Source: Terriglobia bacterium (GTDB lineage: Bacteria; Acidobacteriota; Terriglobia; Terriglobales; Acidobacteriaceae). Taken from it: a DNA stretch of 64,000 nucleotides. Location: the NCBI GenBank assembly GCA_020073645.1, contig JAIQET010000003.1:1-64000 (forward strand), read 5' to 3'. Both the position numbers and the translations under genes were made by a program. The notes under the pieces are model-generated. The model saw nothing but the letters and a program-made list of their open reading frames with translations, was not told the origin of the DNA and did no database searches. This document shows, in pieces, positions 24,972 to 33,407 of this stretch; positions within the stretch are counted from its first letter, which is position 1; each line of letters begins with the position of its first letter.

Positions 24972-25688
24972 ATGGGCCGACGACGGCCCCAGACTATGGG
25001 AATAAGACCACGCTGCGTGTTTGTCACCGGAGGTACGGGCTACCTGGGACGCCCGTTGATCGCCCGCCTTCTCGACCGTGGCCATCGGGTCCGGGCGCTG
25101 GTTCGTCCCGGATCGGAGGGGAAGCTTCCGCCCGGCTGCCAGATCGTCTTCGGAAACGCGCTGAATGGCCTTTCCTACACCGAGCAGATCCATCCCGCTG
25201 ACACCTTCGTGCAACTCGTGGGCGTCTCTCATCCCAGTCCTGCGAAGGCAGCTCAGTTCCGGAGCGTGGATCTCGCGTCCGCCAGTGGCGCGGTGAGAGC
25301 GGCAGACAACGCGCGCGTGCAGCATTTCGTCTACCTCAGCGTCGCCCATCCCGCGCCGGTGATGAAGGCCTACACTCAAATAAGGGCCGAGTGCGAATCC
25401 CTCGTACGCGCCAGCGGTTTGAACGCCACGATTCTGCGTCCGTGGTACGTCCTTGGCCCGCGACACCGCTGGCCATACGTACTGTTGCCACTGTACCGTC
25501 TGCTGGAGCTGTTTCCTACTACTCGCGCTGGCGCCCTCCGCCTGGGCCTGGTTACGCTCGAGCAAATGACACGTGCCCTGGTCCACGCGGTGGAGAATCC
25601 GTGCCGCGGACCGCGCATCGTCGAAGTCCCCGAAATCCGCATCCCGAGCGGCTTTTCAGCGTCCACGAAGGTCATGAGAATCGCTTAG
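24972..25688 (+). CDS. NAD(P)-binding atypical SDR / epimerase-like protein
   Basis: A 238-residue Rossmann protein: VTGGTGYLGRPLIARLLDRG at about residues 19-38 is the TGxxGxxG dinucleotide motif, followed by RALVRPGSEGKL. It lacks a clear YxxxK active-site pair (VYLSVAHPAPVMKAYTQIRA is at the usual place), so it belongs with atypical SDRs of the NmrA or YwnB type, as redox sensor, chaperone or reductase. It is shorter than full epimerases. The first ATG is at 24972; ATG 24996 is possible. Confidence 0.75.
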   Translation: MGRRRPQTMGIRPRCVFVTGGTGYLGRPLIARLLDRGHRVRALVRPGSEGKLPPGCQIVFGNALNGLSYTEQIHPADTFVQLVGVSHPSPAKAAQFRSVDLASASGAVRAADNARVQHFVYLSVAHPAPVMKAYTQIRAECESLVRASGLNATILRPWYVLGPRHRWPYVLLPLYRLLELFPTTRAGALRLGLVTLEQMTRALVHAVENPCRGPRIVEVPEIRIPSGFSASTKVMRIA

Positions 25689-25821
25689 CAGAGCGCCGCA
25701 CACCGCTTTTCATACCAAAGTAACAGCGCGAATTACCAAAGCGCATGCACGTGGGACATCTATCCGCCTCACGTCCCGGGTGAGATGTTGAGGTGTCTTT
25801 GACTCAGGAAAGTTTCGAACC

Positions 25822-26214
25822 ATGGCGACCGAAGACTACCTCGATGAAATCCACATCCGGATCCTGCGGGTCACCGAAGACCTGCGCGCCATTCAGCGCC
25901 AATTGAACTGCGCCGCCATGGAAGCTCCCGGAGATCCGGAACTGATGGAGGCGCTCAGCCAGTTGCCGGAAATGGACTCGCTCCAGGTGCTGAAGTCGGC
26001 ACTGGACCAGATGCGCCACTTCCTCTGGTTCTATATGCAGGTGATGAACAACGAATCCGAGGCGAGCGACAGCCTCAGGCAAAGCATCCGGCAGAAAGCG
26101 CCCGAGGACATCGTGCTCAGTGCGGAAGCGTCTTTCCTGGAAAAATTCAAAGGCATCGCCGAGACGGCGATGCTGCGCTATCTCTCGGAAAGCAAGAATC
26201 GCAAGCCGAACTAG
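25822..26214 (+). CDS. Unknown small helical protein
   Basis: A 130-residue, mostly helical acidic protein with a start supported by an AGGAAAG Shine-Dalgarno sequence about 10 nt upstream. It begins ATEDYLDEIHIRILRVTEDL and contains MRHFLWFYMQVMNNESE. No membrane or catalytic motif is visible and no family is recognised. It converges on the glmS-like gene with an 8-nt gap. It reads as a real gene (even codon use, no low complexity). Confidence 0.65.
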   Translation: MATEDYLDEIHIRILRVTEDLRAIQRQLNCAAMEAPGDPELMEALSQLPEMDSLQVLKSALDQMRHFLWFYMQVMNNESEASDSLRQSIRQKAPEDIVLSAEASFLEKFKGIAETAMLRYLSESKNRKPN

Positions 26215-26221
26215 CCATCCG

Positions 26222-27352
26222 CTACTCGCGCGTCACCGATTTCACCAGGTTCCGCGGGTGATCTACATCCAGGCCTCGCCGCAGCGCCATATAGTAGGCG
26301 AATAATTGCAGCGGCACGATCTCCAGGATCGGCAACAACAGCTCCGGTGTCACGGGAACAAAGATGGTTTGGTCCGCCAGCCTGCGTATCTCCTCATCGC
26401 CTGCGGAAGCAATCGCGATCACGCGCCCCGACTGTTGCTTGAACGCCCTGATGTTGGCCAGGTTCCGCTCATAGCGCAGCACCGAGCCGGCATTCTCGCG
26501 GTCGCAGGTGGCGAGGATGACCACCGGCAGGCTCTCGTCAATCAATGCGTTGGGCCCGTGCTTGGCCTCGCCCGTGGGGTAGCCCTCGGCGTGAACGTAA
26601 GAAACTTCCTTCAGCTTGAGTGCGCCATCCATCGCCACTGGGTAGTGAATCGCGCGCCCGAGAAACAGAAAATCCTGCACCTGGTGATACTTGTCCGCCA
26701 GACGTTCGCAATCCTGGGCCGCCTGAAGCATGGCCTCAACCTTGCCCGGCAGGGCGAGCAGTTCACGAATGTAGCCCCGCACTTGCTCGTTGCTGAGATT
26801 GCCGCGCTCCTGCCCCAGGTACACCGCGAACAGGAAGAGTACCGCCATCTGCGCGGTGAAAGCCTTGGTGGAGGCGATGCTGATCTCCGGCCCCGCCAGT
26901 GTGTAGATGACCCCGTCGGCCTCGCGCGCAATGGTCGAGCCTGCGACGTTCGAGATGGCGATGGTGCGGGAGCCTTTGGACCGGGCCTCACGCTGGGCTG
27001 CGGTTGTGTCAGCAGTCTCGCCGGATTGCGTGATTACGATGGTGAGCTCCCCGCCCCCGATCAGCGGGTTGCGATATTCAAACTCGCTGGCGTAATCCAC
27101 ATCGACCGGTAAGCCCACCAGTTCCTGGATCATGTACTGCCCGGCCATGCCGGCGTGGCGGCTGGTTCCTGAAGCCACAATGTTGATGCGCCGCAGGGCA
27201 CGCAGTTCCTCCCCGCCGATATGGACATCCTCCAGTCGAACCACGCCGGCTTCGAGTGAGACCCGTGGCGCAATGGTGTCCCGCAGCGCCTGCGGCTGCT
27301 CGAAGATTTCTTTCAGCATGTAGTGGGCGAATCCGCCCTTGTCGGCCATCAT
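26222..27352 (-). CDS. GlmS-like SIS-domain protein without glutaminase domain (NagB-II type glucosamine-6-phosphate deaminase)
   Basis: A 376-residue protein that starts where the GlmS linker begins (GGFAHYMLKEIFEQPQALRD) and ends with the GlmS-type C-terminus (NLVKSVTRE). It holds two SIS sugar-phosphate domains, with the expected ASGTSRHAGM and TQSGETADTTAA loops. The N-terminal Cys1 glutaminase is absent, so it cannot use glutamine by itself. The adjacent nagA (24-nt gap) points to catabolic deamination of glucosamine-6-phosphate (NagB-II). The start is ATG 27352 or the adjoining ATG 27349, after GAGGAG. Confidence 0.8.
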   Translation of the reverse strand: MMADKGGFAHYMLKEIFEQPQALRDTIAPRVSLEAGVVRLEDVHIGGEELRALRRINIVASGTSRHAGMAGQYMIQELVGLPVDVDYASEFEYRNPLIGGGELTIVITQSGETADTTAAQREARSKGSRTIAISNVAGSTIAREADGVIYTLAGPEISIASTKAFTAQMAVLFLFAVYLGQERGNLSNEQVRGYIRELLALPGKVEAMLQAAQDCERLADKYHQVQDFLFLGRAIHYPVAMDGALKLKEVSYVHAEGYPTGEAKHGPNALIDESLPVVILATCDRENAGSVLRYERNLANIRAFKQQSGRVIAIASAGDEEIRRLADQTIFVPVTPELLLPILEIVPLQLFAYYMALRRGLDVDHPRNLVKSVTRE

Positions 27353-27375
27353 GTCTCCTCGAATCGAGCGTGGCG

Positions 27376-28536
27376 TCAGATTCCTCTGCCCTGAATGATC
27401 GTGGCTATAACTTTGCCCTCCGGTGCCAATACCACAATATCGGCCGAGGCTCCCGCCTCTAGCGTGCCTCTGCCGGTGAGACCGCCGACCCGCGCCGGGT
27501 TCCGCGTAGCCAGGCGGACCGCGTCCTGCAAGCTCCATTGAGAAAACTGCATGACGTTGCAAACCGCGGCATCCATAGTCAGCACACTCCCGGCCAGCTT
27601 GCCGCCCGCCAGGCATTTCCCATCTTTCACTTCCACCTCAAACGATCCCAGGCGATAACGCCCCTCCGGCATTCCGGTTGCGGCCGTGGCATCGGTAATG
27701 AGCACGGCAGCGTCAGGTCCTTTGGCTTGCAGGAAAAGTTGCACGATCGTCGGGTCCAGGTGAATCCCGTCGGCAATGATATCCGCGGTGAGCCGCGAAT
27801 TCGTCAACACCTCCCCGACAATCCCGGGGTCGCGATGCCCAAGCGGCCGCATCGCATTAAAGGTGTGGGTTGCGTGCCGCGCGCCCGCAGCCACCGCTAC
27901 CCGAGTTGAATTCAGGTCGGCATCCGAATGACCCAGGCTGACGCAAACACCGCGCCGAGCCGCCTCCCGAATCACCTCCAGGGCGCCGTCCAGCTCGGGC
28001 GCAATGGTCATCACGCGAATGTGCCCACGCGCCGCCTGCCAGAAGCGCTCAAACGCATTCACGGTAGGTGGCAGCAAATTTTCCGGCGGATGTACCCCAC
28101 GCCGCGCATGACTGATGAATGGCCCTTCCAGATGAATGCCGAGCGGCTGGGCACGCAACTCGGCCGAGGGCTTGTCCTCCGCCGTCTCGATCGCGTCGGC
28201 CAGCTTTTCCAACGCGGCCAGCGTGGCATCCACCGGGGCAGTCACGGTGGTCGGCAGGTAGCTGCTCACCCCGTGCCTGGCCAAGAGCCGCTCCACCGCA
28301 GGCAGCGCGGCCGGATCGGACTCCATCACATCGTGCCCCGCGCCGCCATGAATATGGATATCAACGAAGCCAGGAGCGAGAACCGCATCGCCGAAATCCA
28401 CCACGCGGCAGTCCTGTGGCGCCTCCCGCAAGGCCCGCGAACTGACCTCAACGATGACGTCATCATCCAGCAGCAGCAACGGCTGCTCGATTCGCTCCAG
28501 GGGCGTGAACAAAATTGCGGCAGTCAGGGCGATCAT
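27376..28536 (-). CDS. nagA: N-acetylglucosamine-6-phosphate deacetylase
   Basis: A 386-residue amidohydrolase. The metal-site motif HIHGGAGHDVMES, GIHLEGPFI, ATHTFNAMRP and VLITDATAATGMPEG are typical of NagA. It converts GlcNAc-6-phosphate to glucosamine-6-phosphate, the substrate of the downstream GlmS-like protein, so together they recycle amino sugars (chitin or peptidoglycan) into glycolysis. It sits 24 nt upstream of the SIS gene on the same strand. A promoter is visible at 28568-28596. Confidence 0.93.
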   Translation of the reverse strand: MIALTAAILFTPLERIEQPLLLLDDDVIVEVSSRALREAPQDCRVVDFGDAVLAPGFVDIHIHGGAGHDVMESDPAALPAVERLLARHGVSSYLPTTVTAPVDATLAALEKLADAIETAEDKPSAELRAQPLGIHLEGPFISHARRGVHPPENLLPPTVNAFERFWQAARGHIRVMTIAPELDGALEVIREAARRGVCVSLGHSDADLNSTRVAVAAGARHATHTFNAMRPLGHRDPGIVGEVLTNSRLTADIIADGIHLDPTIVQLFLQAKGPDAAVLITDATAATGMPEGRYRLGSFEVEVKDGKCLAGGKLAGSVLTMDAAVCNVMQFSQWSLQDAVRLATRNPARVGGLTGRGTLEAGASADIVVLAPEGKVIATIIQGRGI

Positions 28537-28567
28537 GCGATCAAAGCGCAGCCAACAAAGACCTCAT

Positions 28568-28596
28568 TCTATAGGAATCCGCTGGGAGATCTTGAA
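28568..28596 (-). promoter_or_regulatory. Promoter of the nagA operon
   Basis: On the minus strand, TTCAAG (28596-28591) and TATAGA (28573-28568) are spaced by 17 nt. The predicted start near 28561 gives a 25-nt leader before the nagA ATG at 28536. Confidence 0.5.
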
Positions 28597-28679
28597 CAGC
28601 GAGAGAGGGATCGCGAACCCGTGGCCGACGGCAGCCACCTTAAAGGCATGATGGTTCGCCGGTCCCGGCTGATGACGAA

Positions 28680-28688
28680 TGTTATAAT
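28680..28688 (+). promoter_or_regulatory. Extended -10 promoter upstream of tRNA-Pro
   Basis: TG-T-TATAAT is a perfect extended -10 element. No -35 is needed. Transcription would start near 28695, about 70 nt before the mature tRNA. Confidence 0.55.
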
Positions 28689-28766
28689 TTCAAAGGAATT
28701 GGACGCTGTGGACCCGATGCCCCGTCGCCCGGTGCAGCCCAGCGATCATTCCTTTCCTGTCCAAGT

Positions 28767-28843
<77 letters not shown>

Positions 28844-29577
28844 TTGTTTCCGATCCCTTATGCCGTCGAGTGGAGACCACTGGGTATTAGCCCAGGTGCT
28901 CTAGCTGGAAGAGCCGCGCAAACATTGGAATTCTGGCCAGCCCGCCGCGTGCGGCTACCCGCTGCATTGTCTCCAGGCGGCCAGCAAACCAAGCAGCAAA
29001 AAGAAGCTGGCCTAACATTATTAACTGCAAGAACCCAGTGTGCCGATTCCTGTCCCCTTGCGAGACGCGCAGTGGCCCGAGCGACATCTCTATTCTATTT
29101 ACACAGGACAGGAATACCTTTGAGCCCTAGTTCACAGGCCGCAGGCCTACGCGAGCCAGCATCGCCTGGTAACGGGGTTCGTCGTGCTTACTCCACTTAT
29201 TTCGGGGCAGCCAGGCGGAAGACGAATTTGCGGTGACCCTGGATGCTTCTGGCAACGCCTACATCGTCGGGGACACCCTCTCAACCATCCTGACCACGAC
29301 CCCCGGGGCCTTCGACACCACCTGCGGAACCGATGGCACCTGTAACGCAGGTCATTATGATGCGTTCTTGACTAAGATTTCTGCTACGGCGGATTTGAAG
29401 GTCACCAATAGCGCCCCCCGCACCACGCCGGAGGGTAAGGTCTGACGCGGGTGCATTTCGACCAGCGCCATCAAGAATGTCAGGGTCACAAATCGGACGC
29501 GGTAATGGCGGCGCGGCGGAGGGAACGGGGGAGGGTTGGCGATGCCAGCGGACCTTGAGTCGCAGGGGCCGTTTCTT
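28844..29577. other. Gene-poor region with a decayed repeat gene
   Basis: No intact gene is supported here. The only recognisable coding sequence is the SBBP fragment described separately at 29188-29445; the remaining open frames lack ribosome-binding sites and family signatures. Confidence 0.5.
29188..29445 (+). pseudogene. Remnant of an SBBP-repeat protein with a frameshift
   Basis: The reading YSTYFG followed, after a +1 frame change in a GGGG run near 29208, by SQAEDEFAVTLDASGNAYIV reconstitutes the SBBP beta-propeller repeat found in large secreted proteins of Acidobacteria. One more repeat element (TTTPGAFDTTCGTDG... DAFLTKIS) follows, then the frame ends. It is too short to be a functional SBBP protein. 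The start and end of the original gene are gone. Confidence 0.6.
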
Positions 29578-29751
29578 TCAAAAGCAACGCTTCGGTGGCG
29601 TGCCCGTGATTCCGAGTTGCGCGCTCAGGCAGTGTTGCCAGTACACGCAGCTACGGCAACTCGGCTTACGGGACTTGCACACCAGGCATACGCCCAGCAC
29701 CCCATAAAACGCGCCCAGTGCGTACAGAACCAGCATGGTGGGTTCGAACAT
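29578..29751 (-). CDS. Small Cys-rich single-pass membrane protein
   Basis: A 57-residue protein with one hydrophobic segment at residues 5-25 (TMLVLYALGAFYGVLGVCLV) and a compact Cys cluster after it (CLVCKSRKPSCRSCVYWQHC: two CxxC pairs plus one more Cys). The Cys set could bind a metal or iron-sulfur cluster, or form disulfides. An ideal Shine-Dalgarno sequence (AGGAGG, 5 nt spacing) precedes ATG 29751. A CRP/FNR-type palindrome lies about 55 nt upstream. No family is recognised. The coding call rests on the RBS, the membrane/Cys pattern and the regulatory site. Confidence 0.65.
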   Translation of the reverse strand: MFEPTMLVLYALGAFYGVLGVCLVCKSRKPSCRSCVYWQHCLSAQLGITGTPPKRCF

Positions 29752-29802
29752 GACCGCCTCCTGCAACGGACTCTCATGCTGCTCCCCTTTAACACTCCCG
29801 TC

Positions 29803-29818
29803 TGTGACTTAGGTCACG
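29803..29818. promoter_or_regulatory. CRP/FNR-type palindrome upstream of the Cys-rich protein
   Basis: TGTGAC-TTAG-GTCACG matches the CRP-type dyad TGTGA-N6-TCAC and the GTGAC-N4-GTCAY pattern seen upstream of ric at 2512-2527. Its centre is about 60 nt upstream of the ATG at 29751 and about 130 nt upstream of the plus-strand gene at 29942. Confidence 0.5.
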
Positions 29819-29941
29819 GGCTGGTGTGGGCAATGTCACTCCGCGTCCGGACGGGGGAAAGTCGCCGCCTCCGCGCCCGCCTCGGTGCCTGAAACGGCCC
29901 GGATGATTTATGCTTACTTCCTTCCAGGAGGCGGAATCCCC

Positions 29942-32900
29942 TTGAATGCCATTTGCCGTTTCGTGTCGTGGAGTCTGCTGGTTGTGGGTGCGACCGCACT
30001 CTGTTTCGCGCAACCGTTCAACCCCAGTCTTTACCAGGAGATGCGCTGGCGGATGATCGGTCCCTTCCGCGCCGGTCGCACCGTGGCCATCAGCGGCGTG
30101 CCAGGCCACCCCAATGTCTTCTTTATGGCGCCGAACAATGGCGGAGTCTGGAAGAGCACCGACTACGGCCGCACCTGGGCCCCGATTTTCGACGATCAGC
30201 CCACCGGTTCCATCGGCGCGCTCGCCATCGCACCCTCGAATCCCGACATCATCTATGTGGGCAGCGGCGAGGGCCTGCGCCGACCAGATCTCTCCACCGG
30301 CGACGGCATCTATAAGTCGACCGACGGCGGCCACACCTGGCAGCACCTCGGCTTGCGCGACGGCCAGCAGATCGGCGCTATCCTCATCGATCCCCACGAT
30401 CCCAATCGCCTGTTGGTCGCGGTAGTGGGGCATCCCTACGGTCCCAACGCTGAGCGAGGAGTTTTCCGTTCGCTGGATGGTGGTGGCACCTGGCAGAAAG
30501 TTCTCTACAAGGACGAAGATACTGGCGCGATCGATCTCGCGTTCGATCCCACAAACGCGCAGACGGTTTATGCCGTCATGTGGGCTTCGCGCCGTCCGCC
30601 CTGGACCACCGGCAACTCCTATAGCGGGCCGGGCAGCGGACTCTACAAATCTACCGACGGCGGCACGACCTGGCGGCAACTCACCAAGGGCCTGCCCACC
30701 TGGGCGGAGCACCTGGGTCGGATCGGATTGGGCGTCGCGCCCAGCGATGGCAATCGTATTTACGCGCTAGTGGACTCGCCCAAGCGCGGGGGCCTCTGCC
30801 GTTCCGACGATGCCGGCGAAAGTTGGGAGCGCATCAATGCCGATGATCGCCTTTGGGGACGCGGCGACGACTTCGCCTGTGTACGTGTCGATCCGAAAGA
30901 CCGGGATATGCTCTACATCGCCAACATCTCCACCTACCGCTCGACCGACGCCGGCAAGACTTTCACCGCGATCAAGGGCGCGCCCGGTGGCGACGACTAC
31001 CACACCATCTGGATCAATCCGGAGAACCCGCAGATCATCGCGCTGGCCGTTGACCAGGGAGCCACCATCAGCGTGAACGGCGGCCAAACCTGGAGTTCCT
31101 GGTACAACCAGCCGACGGCGCAGTTCTACCACGTCATCACCGACAACCAGTTTCCCTATTGGGTCTATGGCGGGCAGCAGGAGAGCGGCAGCGTGGGCAC
31201 CGCCAGCCGCAGCGACTTTGGCGAGATCACGTTCCGCGACTGGTATCCCGTGGGCGTCGAGGAGTACGGATACGTCGCGCCCGATCCGCTCAATCCCAAC
31301 CTGATCTACGGCGGCAAGGTGACCCGGTACAACCGCGTGACCGGCCAGACCCAGGATGTTTCTCCGGTCATCCTGCGCACCGGTCAGTACCGCTTCAATC
31401 GCACTCAGCCCCTGATTTTCTCGCCGGTCGATCCCCACATCCTGTACTTCGGATCGAACGTCTTGTTCAAGACTACCGACGGCGGTAACAGTTGGCAGGT
31501 CATCAGTCCCGACTTGACCCGCGAAGACCCCGGCGTGCCGCCCAGCTTCGGCGTGTTTGTTGAATCCGATCCGGCGAAAGGGAAGCATCGTGGGGTGATC
31601 TATTCCATCGCGCCCTCGCCGAAGGACGTGAACCTGATCTGGGCCGGCACCGACGACGGTTTGATCCAGGTCACGCGCGACAGCGGGAAAACCTGGCAGA
31701 ACGTGACTCCGCCGGACCTGACGCCGTGGAGCAAGCTCGCTCAGATGGAGGCCTCGCACTTCGATACTGCCACCGCCTACGCCGCGGTGAACCGCTTCCG
31801 CGTGGACGATCTTCATCCTTACATTTACCGCACGCATGACGGCGGCAAGACCTGGCAGAAAATCGTCAACGGCCTTCCTGACGATCCCGTTAACACTGTG
31901 CGCGAAGATCCCGAACGCAAAGGGCTGCTCTTTGCTGGTACGGAGCGCAGCGTGTATGTCTCCTTCGACGACGGTGACCACTGGCAGTCGTTGCGTCTCA
32001 ACTTGCCCGCCACCTCCATTCGCGATCTCGTCGTCCATCAGGATGACATCGTAGTCGGCACGCACGGACGCTCATTCTGGATTCTTGACAACATCACCCC
32101 GCTACGCCAGCTCAGCGCCAGGTTGTCCGAAGCCGACGCCCATCTGTTTGCTCCCCAGTTGACCTATCGTGTGCGTCGTAACAACAACACGGACACTCCG
32201 CTGCCGCCCGAAGAACCCGCCGGCCAGAATCCCCCCGACGGCGCCATGCTCGACTATTTCCTGAAGTCGCCTGCCGCAGGTCCGGTCACGCTCGAGATTA
32301 CGGATCAGTCCGGTAAAGTCGTCCGGCATTTCTCCAGCACGGATACGCCTGAGCCGGTCAATCCCGACGAACTCAACATCCCCACCTACTGGATTCGTCC
32401 CGCACGTATCCTCTCCACCGAAGCCGGCATGCATCGCTTCGTGTGGGACCTGCGCTATCCTCCGCCTAATGTGCTGGAGCATGAATATCCGATTTCGGCC
32501 ATCTATCACGACACGCCGCACTATCCCCTCGGCCCCGCTGTTCTGCCCGGCGTCTACAACTTGAAACTCACGGCCAACGGCAAAACCTATACCCAGTCGC
32601 TCACCATCAAGATGGATCCGAGAGTTAAGACCTCTCAAGCAGGATTGAGAAGCCAGTTTGAATTGGAAACCAGGATCGTAGAGTCGCTGAATCGCGACTA
32701 CGCGGCCTTGCAGGAGGTGAAGTCCATTCGAAAGCAACTGCAGGATCGGGCCGCCGGGAAGCCGTTGTCGGATGCTCTGACATCGCTCGACAAGAAACTG
32801 GCCGAGTTGGAAGGAGACACCGGCGGCTTCGGCACCCGTTTTCTGAGCACACCGGAAGGTCGGTCCTTGGCGCGCCTCAATGCCGGCCTGGCGACTCTGC

Positions 32901-33037
32901 TCAGTGCCGTAGATTCAGCCGACGCAACTCCCACAACCACCCAGCAAAGTACTTTCGACCACGCGAACCAGGTTCTCAAGGAACAATTGGACCGTTGGCA
33001 GGAGATCAAGACCAAGGAGCTTCCGGCCTTGAACTGA
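29942..33037 (+). CDS. Secreted BNR/sortilin-like repeat protein
   Basis: A 1031-residue protein with a signal peptide (RFVSWSLLVVGATALCFAQ) and a ten-bladed-propeller-like array of BNR/Asp-box repeats (for example GVWKSTDYGRTW, GIYKSTDGGHTW, GLYKSTDGGTTW, VLFKTTDGGNSW, YRTHDGGKTW). A C-terminal region of about 250 residues follows. It belongs to the abundant acidobacterial group annotated as glycosyl hydrolase or BNR-like protein, whose function is undetermined; no glycosidase catalytic residues are evident. A TTG start at 29942 after AGGAGG is preferred because it places the signal peptide first; GTG/ATG starts at 29885 or 29903 are alternatives. Confidence 0.85.
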   Translation: MNAICRFVSWSLLVVGATALCFAQPFNPSLYQEMRWRMIGPFRAGRTVAISGVPGHPNVFFMAPNNGGVWKSTDYGRTWAPIFDDQPTGSIGALAIAPSNPDIIYVGSGEGLRRPDLSTGDGIYKSTDGGHTWQHLGLRDGQQIGAILIDPHDPNRLLVAVVGHPYGPNAERGVFRSLDGGGTWQKVLYKDEDTGAIDLAFDPTNAQTVYAVMWASRRPPWTTGNSYSGPGSGLYKSTDGGTTWRQLTKGLPTWAEHLGRIGLGVAPSDGNRIYALVDSPKRGGLCRSDDAGESWERINADDRLWGRGDDFACVRVDPKDRDMLYIANISTYRSTDAGKTFTAIKGAPGGDDYHTIWINPENPQIIALAVDQGATISVNGGQTWSSWYNQPTAQFYHVITDNQFPYWVYGGQQESGSVGTASRSDFGEITFRDWYPVGVEEYGYVAPDPLNPNLIYGGKVTRYNRVTGQTQDVSPVILRTGQYRFNRTQPLIFSPVDPHILYFGSNVLFKTTDGGNSWQVISPDLTREDPGVPPSFGVFVESDPAKGKHRGVIYSIAPSPKDVNLIWAGTDDGLIQVTRDSGKTWQNVTPPDLTPWSKLAQMEASHFDTATAYAAVNRFRVDDLHPYIYRTHDGGKTWQKIVNGLPDDPVNTVREDPERKGLLFAGTERSVYVSFDDGDHWQSLRLNLPATSIRDLVVHQDDIVVGTHGRSFWILDNITPLRQLSARLSEADAHLFAPQLTYRVRRNNNTDTPLPPEEPAGQNPPDGAMLDYFLKSPAAGPVTLEITDQSGKVVRHFSSTDTPEPVNPDELNIPTYWIRPARILSTEAGMHRFVWDLRYPPPNVLEHEYPISAIYHDTPHYPLGPAVLPGVYNLKLTANGKTYTQSLTIKMDPRVKTSQAGLRSQFELETRIVESLNRDYAALQEVKSIRKQLQDRAAGKPLSDALTSLDKKLAELEGDTGGFGTRFLSTPEGRSLARLNAGLATLLSAVDSADATPTTTQQSTFDHANQVLKEQLDRWQEIKTKELPALN

Positions 33038-33407
33038 CGAACGAACCGATAACTTCCGGGTCGGCCGCGACTCGTGCGCTGTCCGGGCTTGTTGTCTCAA
33101 GGTCTTCGAGGTGAGAAAGTCTGCCATCGAAGCGGGCCTGCAATGTAAGGTCTCAATTCCGGGATCGCCCGCTCACACCTCGCAGTGGATGCGAGGCCTA
33201 GCCATTGCCAGTCTCTCTGGCAGTTCGTCTTCGATTCTCTGTGAAATCGTTGGCCATCTGAACCTTGATTGGTGCATTCGGCTTGTGCGGCGACCTGGAT
33301 GGCATTTTGGCGAATAACAAGGATTCCAGGGCACAATCTTGAAGTTGGAATCCCTTATGCTTGATTAATTCCTTGGCGCATCCACGCCGACCTGGCCGAT
33401 CGCGAGC
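33038..33407. other. Intergenic region between convergent genes
   Basis: About 370 nt holding no supported gene. A weak inverted repeat GGATTCCA/TGGAATCC with a loop of about 20 nt near 33322-33357 could act as a terminator, but it has no clear U-tract. Confidence 0.4.

Noticed and set aside
30767-32065. Minus-strand open frame of 432 codons opposite the BNR protein
   Set aside because: Antisense shadow of repeated Asp-box codons; the plus frame has a signal peptide and repeats.
33111-33317. Small plus-strand frame after the BNR gene
   Set aside because: No RBS and no protein-like pattern; it is probably non-coding.
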